This document shows, piece after piece, positions 21,738 to 29,993 of a stretch of DNA of 33,505 nt. The DNA comes from Myxococcales bacterium (GTDB lineage Bacteria > Myxococcota_A > Polyangia > Haliangiales > Haliangiaceae), in assembly GCA_028287135.1 (NCBI GenBank), contig JAQBQE010000056.1, positions 1 to 33,505 on the forward strand, in the 5' to 3' direction. A model generated the notes under the pieces. The model had not been told where the DNA came from. It saw only the letters and a list, made by a program, of their open reading frames with translations, and did not search any database. Made by a program: the position numbers and the translations under genes. Numbering within the stretch: the stretch's first letter is position 1; each line of letters opens with the position of its first letter.

Positions 21738-22037
21738 TTTCGGTCTCTTACATCGGCGACAGCCGATGTGGTGCCCAGCGGGTGCCCGCCTGTGTGGCTG
21801 TTGGCGTCACTTCGAGAGCGGGATCTCCCGCTCCTTCCCTGACTTCGGCGATCCCGAACCGGCATGCGCATGGTCGACTTCGAGACCCGCGTCGCGCTCT
21901 CTGAAGCGCCGCGTGGCGATTCACGATGCCGCCCTGAGGCGCGGGCGCGCGATCGGCATGGATCGACCCGAGAATCGTTCCTGCTTGAGCGCCTGGCAGA
22001 ATCGACTCCGCCGCCTCGGTCGTGCCACAAGGGCCTC
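21738..22037. other. 300-bp non-coding stretch right of the island
   Basis: No supported gene. A small hairpin is possible at GGCGACAGCC/GATGTGG near 21753-21771, and GAGCGGGATCTCCCGCTC (21820-21837) is a near-perfect palindrome that could terminate or regulate transcription. The yjdM promoter should lie at its right end. Confidence 0.4.
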
Positions 22038-22391
22038 ATGGAAGAAGAGGCCGTCGAGTGCCCGAAGTGCGCGCAGGCGAACGTCTACCCCGACGGTGAC
22101 AACCTGGTGTGCGCCGACTGTGCCCACGAGTGGCCAGCGGTCGGGGCCGCCGAGGACGCACCGTCCGAGATCATCGACGACGGTGTGATCCGCGACGTCA
22201 ACGGCGTGCCCCTCGCCCACGGGGACTCGGTGGTGCTGATCAAGAGCCTCAAGCTCAAGGGCTCGGCGACGATGCTCAAGATGGGCACCAAGATCACCAA
22301 CATCCGGATCGTCGACGGCGACCACGAGGTCGACTGCCGGGTCGGCGTGTTGAATGTGATGCTGAAGGCTCAGTACCTGCGCAAGGTCTGA
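22038..22391 (+). CDS. yjdM: YjdM/PhnA zinc-ribbon protein
   Basis: 117 aa from ATG 22038; the frame is open upstream but only this start gives the conserved family N-terminus. A zinc ribbon with CPKC (Cys8, Cys11) and CADC (Cys25, Cys28) precedes HEWP. The C-terminal domain has DVNGVPLAHGDSVVLIKSLK and GTKITNIRIVDGDHEVDCRV, diagnostic of the PhnA/YjdM family. The old name 'alkylphosphonate uptake protein' has no biochemical basis that I know of; the role is unsettled. It sits just right of the att-like island and is probably ordinary chromosomal sequence. Confidence 0.9.
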   Translation: MEEEAVECPKCAQANVYPDGDNLVCADCAHEWPAVGAAEDAPSEIIDDGVIRDVNGVPLAHGDSVVLIKSLKLKGSATMLKMGTKITNIRIVDGDHEVDCRVGVLNVMLKAQYLRKV

Positions 22392-22445
22392 ACAAAAGCT
22401 GCCCATCGCGAGGGGCTCGTCCGTCTGTAGGGCACGGACCCCTCC

Positions 22446-24398
22446 ATGACCAAGATCCTCCTCGCGACCCTCGCCTTGCTCGCCGGCTGCACCGGCGCCT
22501 CGAACACCGATACCGACGGCGGACCTGATGCGCCCGGCGGTGGCCCCGCGGGCTGGACCTGCGAGACCCGGGCGTACGACGACGGGCTCGTCTGCCACTG
22601 CGACTGCGGCGCGATCGATCCCGATTGCCAGGATCCGGCGCTGATCGTATCGGGGTGCCTGTTCGGCGAGGTCTGCTCGACCGGGACCTGCAGCCTGTGC
22701 GGCAATGGTGAGGTCGACGCGGGCGAGACCTGTGATCCACAGGCCGGAGGCGTGGCCGCGTGCGGACCGCTTGGCTATCAGCCCGGTGACGTTCCGTGCA
22801 ACGCGTCGTGCGGGTGGGCCTACGATCAGTGTCTCCCGCTGACGACGTGTGGCAACGGCCAGCTCGATGGCGCCGAGCTGTGCGACGGAACGAAGATCCA
22901 GCCCGGCCGCACGTGCACGAGCTTCGGGTTCGCGACCGGCAGCCTCGCGTGCAAGCCCGGGTGCGTGCTCGATGCGAGTGCGTGTCATACGTGCGGCGAC
23001 GGATCGATCGATGGGCCCGAGCTGTGCGACGACGATGATGCGAGCGGCGGCGATGGCTGCTCGGCGGCGTGCACCGTGGAACCTGGCTGGCAGTGCGGCG
23101 GTGAGCCCTCGTTGTGCGCGCCCGCGTGCGGCGATGGCGAGGTCACCGGGACCGAGGCATGTGACGACGGCAACACCACGAGTGGTGACGGCTGCACGTC
23201 CTCGTGTGCGATCCAGGCGAACTGCACGTGTGCAGGCGAACCCTCGCTGTGCAGCTGTCTGACGATCGAGACCATCGATCCCACCAGCTTGTTTCCGACC
23301 TTCGACACCGGTGCACTGGTCGTCGATGCGCTGGGCAAGGTCCACGTCGCGTACTCGTACGGCATCAACTACACCGAGCCGGACACCAACTACTCCAAGG
23401 AGCACGCCTACGCGATGTACGCGGAGCGGATCGGGACGACGTGGTCGCGCAGTCAGATCCTGACGTGGGACCAGATCCAGACCAGCGCGCGACCGACCGA
23501 CTTCCGGTTCGTCAACGACGGCGGGGTGCTGAAGCTGTACTTCCAGCGGGTCTATCACCCGGAGGGCAGCTTCGCGGTCGCGACGAGGAACGCCGGGTTG
23601 TGGAGCTTTTCGTTCGACACCTTCTTCCACACGCAGGACGTCGTGCGCGGCGGTGGCGCGTGGCACGCGCTGGCCAAGCCGTCGCAGTTCGGTGGCCAGA
23701 ACTACCTGGGCGGTGCGCCCGGCGCATGGACGCGCAACGAGATGGTCGCGACCGAGTCCACCCGGCTGGCCTACTCGGCCACCGGCGACGTCGTCGCGGT
23801 GAAGGCCCAGCAATCCGGGATCCCCGGCACGACGTACACGATCGAGGCGCGCCGCCGCGTCGACGCGACGACCTGGGCGCTCGACTACAGCCAGATCACG
23901 CAGGCAGCGGGGACGACCAAGGTGCACGCGATCGACCAGTGGCCGGTCGCCCTGCCCGGCGGCGGCATCGCGATCCTCGACGAGGGCTTCGACTGCGCGG
24001 GCAATCGCTGGCTCCGAGCGCATCGCATGCCGGGAGCCACCGGTCCCGAGCTCGTCGCGAATCTCTCGGTGTTCAACAAGAACTGCAGCACCTCCGGTGG
24101 CGTCAGCTACTCGAGCATCAACAAGGTCACCGCGGTCGACCCGCAGGGCCGCCTTCACGTCCTGTTCGCGTCCGCCGGGGTCGGGCCGTCGCAGACCTCG
24201 AGCTCGGTGATCGATCACTACCGCGATGCGACGGGTTGGAAGACGCGTTCACTACCGCTGACCAATGCGCGCGCGCTCGACATGGTGATCGACGCGACCG
24301 GGACGACCCACCTGCTGGTGCTGCTACCGAACAGCACGATGAACGGGACGCGGCTCGCCTACGTGCAGGTCGGCCCGAGCTCCTGGCCGAACCCCTGA
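22446..24398 (+). CDS. large lipoprotein with Cys-rich DUF4215-type repeats
   Basis: 650 aa. Lipoprotein signal MTKILLATLALLAGC. Residues about 30-275 are Cys-rich, with four repeats of the form CGxGxxxxxExCDDG...GDGC (clear at CGDGEVTGTEACDDGNTTSG), the repeat type common in secreted myxobacterial proteins. The remaining 375 residues contain repeated YxY/W-rich strands (HVAYSYGIN, WSRSQILTW, LHVLFASAG), suggesting a beta-propeller-like fold without a recognisable active site. Probably an outer-membrane surface lipoprotein involved in binding. The next lipoprotein gene follows after 48 nt on the same strand and may be co-transcribed. Confidence 0.85.
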   Translation: MTKILLATLALLAGCTGASNTDTDGGPDAPGGGPAGWTCETRAYDDGLVCHCDCGAIDPDCQDPALIVSGCLFGEVCSTGTCSLCGNGEVDAGETCDPQAGGVAACGPLGYQPGDVPCNASCGWAYDQCLPLTTCGNGQLDGAELCDGTKIQPGRTCTSFGFATGSLACKPGCVLDASACHTCGDGSIDGPELCDDDDASGGDGCSAACTVEPGWQCGGEPSLCAPACGDGEVTGTEACDDGNTTSGDGCTSSCAIQANCTCAGEPSLCSCLTIETIDPTSLFPTFDTGALVVDALGKVHVAYSYGINYTEPDTNYSKEHAYAMYAERIGTTWSRSQILTWDQIQTSARPTDFRFVNDGGVLKLYFQRVYHPEGSFAVATRNAGLWSFSFDTFFHTQDVVRGGGAWHALAKPSQFGGQNYLGGAPGAWTRNEMVATESTRLAYSATGDVVAVKAQQSGIPGTTYTIEARRRVDATTWALDYSQITQAAGTTKVHAIDQWPVALPGGGIAILDEGFDCAGNRWLRAHRMPGATGPELVANLSVFNKNCSTSGGVSYSSINKVTAVDPQGRLHVLFASAGVGPSQTSSSVIDHYRDATGWKTRSLPLTNARALDMVIDATGTTHLLVLLPNSTMNGTRLAYVQVGPSSWPNP

Positions 24399-24446
24399 CG
24401 CCGTTTTTGGTGTCCCGCGTGCGGCCGTCGGCGTAGGTTCCCGCCC

Positions 24447-25193
24447 ATGCGGACCCTCGTCCTCGTCAGCCTCGTCACCGCCGCCTGCAGCTCGCCGGGC
24501 GAGGTCGGACCCGATGCGGGGACCGACGTCGATGCTGCGCCCGATGCGACGGCGGACGGCTCGAGCACCGTGCCGCTCGCGGGCTTTGGCGATCTCGCCG
24601 GGATGTGCGGAGTGCTGAACGATCCCGAGCTCACCGGGCCGGGCCCCACGCTCGTCCACGCATCGCTGACGTTCGCGCGCCGCTACAACGACCCGGCGGA
24701 TCGCCCGCTGCTCACGACCGGTGGCGCCCGGATGATGGCGACGCCCAATGCGGGCGGGAGCTCGGGGATGTCGGAGGCGTTCGCGTACGAGCAGCTCGCC
24801 CGCTGCGAGCTCGCGCCGCTGCTCAAGACCGAGACCGAGATCACGTACGACGTGACCGGCAAGATCACCGACCTCGAGGTCACGATCGATGGCCACAAGA
24901 TCGGCGTCAGCGTGACGCGCGCGGTGGCGTATCCGTTCGGTCAGCCGTACACGCTGTCGGCCGCGACCACGCTGCTGATGCGCAAGCTCGAGGATATCCA
25001 GGCGTCGACGATGAACGTGTCGGCCGCCGATCGCTGGGAGAAGCAGATCCTCGCGTACATGGCGTTCGACGATCAGGCCGCGACCACCCTCGATCAGGCG
25101 TGGTCGATGATGGACGCCTCGATCAAGGGCGACACCATCCTGCTGGTGACCACGACCCACGGCGACGACCAGTTCCTGTACTCGAACCAGTAG
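24447..25193 (+). CDS. lipoprotein of unknown function
   Basis: 248 aa. Signal MRTLVLVSLVTAAC with the lipobox Cys at 14, then an Asp/Ala/Gly-rich spacer (GPDAGTDVDAAPDATADG) typical of surface-exposed myxobacterial lipoproteins. The body has two cysteines (MCGVLNDP, LARCELAP) that could form a disulfide, and mixed alpha/beta character (ITDLEVTIDGHKIGVSVTRA). No known domain is recognised. It follows the DUF4215-type lipoprotein closely, suggesting a shared transcript. Confidence 0.8.
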   Translation: MRTLVLVSLVTAACSSPGEVGPDAGTDVDAAPDATADGSSTVPLAGFGDLAGMCGVLNDPELTGPGPTLVHASLTFARRYNDPADRPLLTTGGARMMATPNAGGSSGMSEAFAYEQLARCELAPLLKTETEITYDVTGKITDLEVTIDGHKIGVSVTRAVAYPFGQPYTLSAATTLLMRKLEDIQASTMNVSAADRWEKQILAYMAFDDQAATTLDQAWSMMDASIKGDTILLVTTTHGDDQFLYSNQ

Positions 25194-25239
25194 TTACGCG
25201 AGCCCTACACGTTCACGGCGGACGGCCGATCCATGGGCT

Positions 25240-25416
25240 GTGACCACGGGCCGGCGCAGTCGCCAGAGCATCCAGCAGCGCAACGCGCACCTCGAGAGCC
25301 TGATCGCGCTCGGCCGGGTGGTCCACGGCAATCGCGCGCCGGAGATCGCGCGCTGCTACGTGGTCCTGACCGGGATCGCGGCCGACCAGGTCGAGGTCCT
25401 CCGGATCGACGCCTAG
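25240..25416 (+). CDS. possible small protein with GTG start (58 aa)
   Basis: GTG at 25240 opens a 58-codon frame with the G/C-rich third positions of real genes here: VTTGRRSRQSIQQRNAHLES, then LIALGRVVHGNRAPEIARCY, ending VLRIDA. It lies 46 nt after the lipoprotein stop and ends 6 nt before the stop of the convergent protease gene. The first half is basic and helical. No family is recognised and it may not be expressed. Confidence 0.35.
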   Translation: MTTGRRSRQSIQQRNAHLESLIALGRVVHGNRAPEIARCYVVLTGIAADQVEVLRIDA

Positions 25417-25422
25417 CGCCGA

Positions 25423-26937
25423 TCAGCGATCGATCGCCGAGATCGCGCGCTCGAGATCCGGGCGCGGACCGATCTGCTCGCGGGTGTCGCCGGCCTGCGG
25501 TGTGCCCGTCGAGTGCAGCAGATCGCGAACCTCGCGCGGCGACAGCAGAGTGCCGCGGGTCTTCGCGACGCTCTGGACGATCACCGCGGCGCCCGCGACG
25601 ATCGGGGACGCGCTCGACGTCCCCGAGAACTCGCCGGTGTAGTGGCGGTCCGCGCCGCTGCACGCCTGCAGATCGCCGTAGTCGAGCGTCGCGACCTTGC
25701 GGCCCCAGCCCTGGACGTCGACCCGCGCACCGTAGTTCGAGAAGTCGAGGCGCTCGCGGTCGTCGAAGCCACCGCGCGGTGGACCACCGGCGCCGACCAT
25801 GATCGCGCCGGAGTCACGCGTCGCGCGCTCGAACTTGCGCTTGTAGATCTTGTGGTCGAGATCCTCGGCACCGTTTCCGGCGGCCTCGATCACGATCACG
25901 CCGCGGCGGGTCGCGACCTGGATCGTGTCGAACACGTCGTCCCAGTACTCGACCGGGATCCAGCGGCCGCGCGGTCCTCCACCCTGGAGCTCGATCAGGA
26001 GGACATCCCCCGGGCGCAGCTTCGAGGCGGCTACATCGATCGCGTTGGCGACCGTGGTGCCTCCGATCGAGGACGTGAACACGCGATCGACATCGGGCGC
26101 GATCCCGACGACACCCTTGCCGTTGTCGCGACCGACGACCTCGCCGAGCACGGCGGTGCCGTGTGCGCGCCACGCGGGATCGTGAAATACCAGGCCCCCC
26201 GCGTGCGTGATCCGATCGCCGGGCAGATCTTCGTGGTCGGCGTTCCAGCCGCCCTCGATATCGGCGAACCACACGCCGGCGCCGCGATGGCCGCGACGCC
26301 ACGCCGCGGGTGCGTCGATCCCGTGCGGTGCCGGCCCGAGGTACCCCTGATACGACTCGAACGACGGCGTGGTGATCGGGCAGCTCTCGTCGAGCGCCAT
26401 CCGGTAGCCGAGGGTCGCATCGGTGATCAGCGACAGCTCGGTGCGTCCGAGGTCGGGGCCGGCCAGGTCGCTGATCGACAGCTCGCCGGTCGGCAGCGTG
26501 ATCGCCGGCGCGATGAAGGCCTGGTCCACGGCGGCGTCGGCAGCGAGCCGCGCGAGGATCACGTCGGCGGCCGCCCTGGATGGCGCGGTCAGCGTGATCC
26601 AGCGCGCGCGGGCATCGGTCGCACCGGCTGGCAGGCTGGTGAACATCGGAGCGAGGTTCGTGGCGAACCCGAGGTCGCGCTCGACCGCGAGCGTCGCGCT
26701 CGCCACCGCGACCGACGCCGAGGCAGCGGTCAGGCACCACGCGCAGCGAGCGGCCGGATCGGTGATCGGCGCGAGCTTGACATGGATCTGGACGGCGTCC
26801 TCGGCGCGAGCCACCACCCGCTCGCGGGTGTGCGGGTCATCCGCGTCGAGGCAGCGCACCGTCAGCGACGCACCGATGCCGAGACAGGCGACAAGACACA
26901 TCCGCAGCGGCGACCACGGCACCCGATCGAGCATCAC
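25423..26937 (-). CDS. subtilisin-family (S8) serine protease, secreted
   Basis: 504 aa. A short basic/hydrophobic N-terminus (RMCLVACLGIGASL) suggests a signal or lipobox; ATG at 26904 is an alternative start. A propeptide-like region extends to about 200. The catalytic triad is clear: Asp226 in WFADIEGGW, His259 in HGTAVLGE and Ser441 in GTSSASPIVAG; the oxyanion Asn is in EAAGNG. Region HGIDAPAAW and a loop PPRGGFDDRERLDFSNYG are as in S8 enzymes. Likely an extracellular protease of the predatory or saprophytic repertoire. It converges on the small GTG ORF to its left. Confidence 0.9.
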   Translation of the reverse strand: MMLDRVPWSPLRMCLVACLGIGASLTVRCLDADDPHTRERVVARAEDAVQIHVKLAPITDPAARCAWCLTAASASVAVASATLAVERDLGFATNLAPMFTSLPAGATDARARWITLTAPSRAAADVILARLAADAAVDQAFIAPAITLPTGELSISDLAGPDLGRTELSLITDATLGYRMALDESCPITTPSFESYQGYLGPAPHGIDAPAAWRRGHRGAGVWFADIEGGWNADHEDLPGDRITHAGGLVFHDPAWRAHGTAVLGEVVGRDNGKGVVGIAPDVDRVFTSSIGGTTVANAIDVAASKLRPGDVLLIELQGGGPRGRWIPVEYWDDVFDTIQVATRRGVIVIEAAGNGAEDLDHKIYKRKFERATRDSGAIMVGAGGPPRGGFDDRERLDFSNYGARVDVQGWGRKVATLDYGDLQACSGADRHYTGEFSGTSSASPIVAGAAVIVQSVAKTRGTLLSPREVRDLLHSTGTPQAGDTREQIGPRPDLERAISAIDR

Positions 26938-27199
26938 TGAATGATAGCCGACCGCGGAACCGACGCCCGCTCAACCGCTCGATCACGCCCCCACGTGCCA
27001 AGCAGAGCCGGGAGCAGAGCTTTGTTGCCGCAGCGAACATAGTCTCTCCCTCCCAGCTTGGCGGCCTTGGCGGCCTTGGTGGTTCGCTCGTCCAGGGGCA
27101 CGCGCGCGAACGGGCGAAGCCCCGAAAGGCCTCTCGGCTTTGCGTCCTCTGCGTCTTTGCGGCTCATCTCCGGAAACGAGCGCCGACCTCACCCAGGGC
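26938..27199. other. 262-bp intergenic region with a GT-rich repeat
   Basis: It lies upstream of the S8 protease start and past the stop of the PLD-like gene. It carries the REP-like repeat described separately and no gene. Confidence 0.5.
27055..27175. repeat. REP-like intergenic repeat with tandem GGCGGCCTT units
   Basis: Contains AGCTTGGCGGCCTTGGCGG with a further partial unit GGTGGTTCG, then an imperfect hairpin (AAGCC...CCGAAAGGCCTCTCGG...CTT) and GCGTCCTCTGCGTCTTTGCG. Similar GT-rich 'CTTTGCGTC..TTTGCGG' sequences recur between genes in many unrelated bacteria and are often mistranslated as DAKDAK-type peptides. Only the internal tandem can be shown from this window. Confidence 0.5.
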
Positions 27200-28972
27200 T
27201 CAGCGCGGGCAGACGCGGTGAGCGGTCGCATTCGACCGGTACTCGGGCGAGTCCGCGAGCGCGCAGTTGCTGCGGATCAGCGCGCGCAGCCCCTCGAGCT
27301 CGCTGTAGGAGAGCGCCATCGACGGGAACACGAGGGGAATCGTCGCCGCCGTCGACACCGTCGAGCGCAGCGATGCCAGGAGATTGTCGGCGCGGCCGGT
27401 GTTCCACATCGTGCCGAAGTTCTGCTCGTACTGCCCGAGCAGCGCTGCGTGCTGCGATCCCTCGAGGTGCAACGCGTTCTCGAACGTCGCCTGCTCGGCG
27501 TTCATCGACAGGTTGTAGCTACCGGAGATCAGCTCCTTGCCGTCGACGACCATGTACTTCGAATGCATCTGCGCCGCGTAGCTCGCGTCCCAGCGATAGG
27601 CGAACGACTTGAACCGGACGTCGATGCCGGCATCGACGAGGGCGCGCGAGAACAGGAAGTTGTTGGCCTTGCAGTCGCGGGTCTGCGCAGGCGTCGTCGC
27701 GGCGGACAGGCACGCGGCCACCTCGGCGACCTGCGCCGTGTGACCCGACGCGGAGATGAACTCCTGCTGGTCGAGGTAGATCTTGATGTCGAGGTTCGGG
27801 CTCGCCTGCTTCCTGGCGATCAACGCCTCGGCCACCGGGCGCAGGCGCATGTGGCCCGAGGCGATGTGGATCGAGGTCTGCGCGTTGCGGATCGAATCGA
27901 CCCAGACATCGGAGACGACCGTCGAGTCCTTGTTGACGCTCCACGTCGTGCCGTCGGCACCGGTCGGCCGGAAGTTCAGTGACGTCAGCAGGAGGTTCAC
28001 GCCGGGCTCGTCGGCGACCTGGGCGACCGAGATGTTCGCGGTCGAGCGCGGCTGGGCCGGCGCGGGGCCGACGAAGTCACGCGAGCCGGTCCACAGGATG
28101 TCGAACTCGTGCTGGAACGCGGCCGAGAGCTCGGCGCTGCCCTGCACGAACAGCGTGTTCTCGTCGTAGACCGTGCCGCCGGTGCTCGACCAGTTCGCAC
28201 TGCCGGTCACCAGCTTGGCGGTCGCCGCGCGCGAAGCGTCATCGCGCGGTCCGTCGACGATCAGGAACTTGTGATGGAGGATCTTGTTGACGTAGCGGAC
28301 GTCGATGCCGGCCGCCTCGAGGCGCCCCGACTTCGATGCCGCACGCGCCGCCGCATCGATCAGCTTCTTGTCCTCGCTCGCCGTCTCGAACAGGAACCGG
28401 ACCTTCACGCCACGCGTCACCGCGTCGGCGAGGGCAGCGGCGACGCCTGCATCCGAGTAGCTGTACATCGCGATGTCGACCGACGTCTGCGCCTCGCGGA
28501 TCAGCTTGGCGATCTTGGCGGTGTGCGCGGACGCGGCCGGCTGCGGGGAGAACACGACCTCGAACGTCGCGGCACCGCCACCGACCAGGCCGCGATCGCG
28601 GGCGAGCTCGAGCAGTGCGTTGAGCGTGGCCGGTCCGACGTAGGGGATCGCATCGAGCTCGTGCAGCGTGTCGTACGGGTCGTCGTCCGCGGTGCCGGCG
28701 GTGCCGTCGGCGCCGAGCCGGTGCTTGACGATGTTGCCGGCGACCCGCGCCGTGACGCCGGCGTCGGCCTTGAGCTTCGCCGCGGTCAGCCCGCTGTCAT
28801 TGACCAGGGCCAGCACGCCGAGCGCCTCGGGCGAGCCTTCGTCGATCCCGCCGTCGGCCTTGCCGCTCGCGAACCCGTCGGTCTCGCCGTCCTCGACCTC
28901 GGGATCGACACAGGCCGGCAGCGTGAGCGCGAGGATCGACAGGATTCCCGTCAGGACGGAGCAACGGCGCAT
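27200..28972 (-). CDS. phospholipase D-like lipoprotein with two HKD motifs and a helix-hairpin-helix
   Basis: 590 aa from ATG 28972, which gives a clean lipoprotein signal (MRRCSVLTGILSILALTLPAC); the frame is open upstream to 29038. After an acidic spacer there is a helix-hairpin-helix-like segment (LDAIPYVGPATLNALLELA). Two PLD domains follow, the first with HHKFLIVDG and GSANWSS, the second with HSKYMVVDGKELISGSYNLS. Paired HKD motifs build one phosphodiesterase active site acting on phospholipids or nucleic acids. A lipid anchor plus helix-hairpin-helix would fit a surface nuclease or lipase; the substrate cannot be told. C-terminal Cys residues may form disulfides. Confidence 0.88.
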   Translation of the reverse strand: MRRCSVLTGILSILALTLPACVDPEVEDGETDGFASGKADGGIDEGSPEALGVLALVNDSGLTAAKLKADAGVTARVAGNIVKHRLGADGTAGTADDDPYDTLHELDAIPYVGPATLNALLELARDRGLVGGGAATFEVVFSPQPAASAHTAKIAKLIREAQTSVDIAMYSYSDAGVAAALADAVTRGVKVRFLFETASEDKKLIDAAARAASKSGRLEAAGIDVRYVNKILHHKFLIVDGPRDDASRAATAKLVTGSANWSSTGGTVYDENTLFVQGSAELSAAFQHEFDILWTGSRDFVGPAPAQPRSTANISVAQVADEPGVNLLLTSLNFRPTGADGTTWSVNKDSTVVSDVWVDSIRNAQTSIHIASGHMRLRPVAEALIARKQASPNLDIKIYLDQQEFISASGHTAQVAEVAACLSAATTPAQTRDCKANNFLFSRALVDAGIDVRFKSFAYRWDASYAAQMHSKYMVVDGKELISGSYNLSMNAEQATFENALHLEGSQHAALLGQYEQNFGTMWNTGRADNLLASLRSTVSTAATIPLVFPSMALSYSELEGLRALIRSNCALADSPEYRSNATAHRVCPR

Positions 28973-29138
28973 GCGGGCCGGACGAGCAAGCTGCGCGCCG
29001 CGTCGCGGCATAACGATCTCGCGAGCTTGGCGGCCCAAGTGGAGCTGCCGGCCTGTCCGGTCGCCACTGTCCGGTGGCCGGCCGGGTAGCCTGACACGCC
29101 GTGTAACCCTCTGGTTTCAGTCCAGTTTCAGTCCGTGC

Positions 29139-29912
29139 TCAGGCCGGCATCGCGCGCGGGAACAGCACGCGCGACGCGAGATCGGTCGCGAACACATGAC
29201 CGAAAGCGCGCCCGATCACGCCACCGATCGGATCACGTTCCAGGCGGTCTCGCAGGTAGCCCGAGTGACGGTCGACCACGTCCACGGCAGGCCGGCGCTG
29301 CGGGTCGCGGACCAGCGCGGCGTAGGCTCCAGCGTACGCGGCGATCGCGCGAGACGCGCTCGCAGGATGCTCGGGATGAACCTGCGCATGGAGCGGACGC
29401 GGCGACACCCATGCGCCGCGCCACGCCGGCAGCTCACCGAGCGGCGCCAGGCCAGGCAGCGCGTCGGCCTCGACCATCCCGGGCCGCCGGCGCGCTTGCT
29501 CGGCGAGCTGCGCCGCGAGCGAGGCCTCGTCGTCGACCATCGAGATCAGATCCGCGATCGCATAGCCGCGCTCGCGATCGATCGACTCGAGCTCGACGGT
29601 CAGGATCGGCGCGCCCGAGGAGGTCGGTGGAATGACGAGCAGATCGACCAGCTCGACGGGACCGCCGAGCACGGTCATGACGCGAGCGAATCGCGCACCG
29701 GCTCCCGCATACGTACGGACCCGCAGCTCGACCGGGGTGCGCCGCATCGATCCTCGCGCCGTCTCGAGGCGGGCATCGATCGTGACCCGGGCCAGGCCAA
29801 GGAGATCAACGAGCGCACCTTCGATCGTTGCGATCGCGCGCCCGAAGCGAAAGGTGGCGGGTTCGAGAGCGTGTGGCGTCACGTGGGTTGCGGCACTCGA
29901 TGCAATCGCCAT
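29139..29912 (-). CDS. ferredoxin-dependent bilin reductase-like protein (HY2/PcyA superfamily)
   Basis: 257 aa from ATG 29912; the frame extends to a TTG at 29984 (9 nt after tyrA), with GTGs between. It aligns along its length with PcyA/HY2. VELVDLLVIPP matches the strand before the active site, with Asp90 where HY2 has Asp and PcyA has His88. GAPILTVELES follows with Glu107 at the PcyA Asp105 place. YAIADL matches AAIADL, LPAWRGAWVS matches LPPWGEIFS, and the end IGRAFGHVFATDLASRVLFP matches the AFGEAWAERYMSQVLFD tail. The family reduces biliverdin to phytobilins using ferredoxin. The gene follows tyrA and a heme-oxygenase-like gene. Activity is inferred, and the Glu for Asp change makes the product uncertain. 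Confidence 0.6.
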   Translation of the reverse strand: MAIASSAATHVTPHALEPATFRFGRAIATIEGALVDLLGLARVTIDARLETARGSMRRTPVELRVRTYAGAGARFARVMTVLGGPVELVDLLVIPPTSSGAPILTVELESIDRERGYAIADLISMVDDEASLAAQLAEQARRRPGMVEADALPGLAPLGELPAWRGAWVSPRPLHAQVHPEHPASASRAIAAYAGAYAALVRDPQRRPAVDVVDRHSGYLRDRLERDPIGGVIGRAFGHVFATDLASRVLFPRAMPA

Positions 29913-29993
29913 ACGCGCGCGGATGCTGCTCCCTATCCGCTCCACGCGACGACGAATGCGCCCCGCAGGCACATGTGACAGCAATGAATGCGA

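Larger units (their letters stand above)
16608..21738. mobile_element. degenerate island: tandem cassettes between tmRNA-3'-end-like repeats
   Basis: The segment is bounded and subdivided by four direct repeats of a tmRNA/tRNA 3'-end-like sequence (16621, 18441, 19997, 21718). Between them lie fragments of a tyrosine recombinase (two copies) and of a phage/plasmid-type primase, four copies of a related short ORF tail, and three cargo genes. Coding density falls from the near-continuous packing of the flanks. The arrangement fits successive insertions of integrative elements at one target followed by decay. The intact target gene is not in the window. Confidence 0.6.

Noticed and set aside
21921..24218. 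765-codon minus-strand reading frame across yjdM and the DUF4215-type lipoprotein
   Set aside because: Antisense shadow with low-complexity Arg/Val/Ala content; the plus-strand genes have clear signals and motifs.
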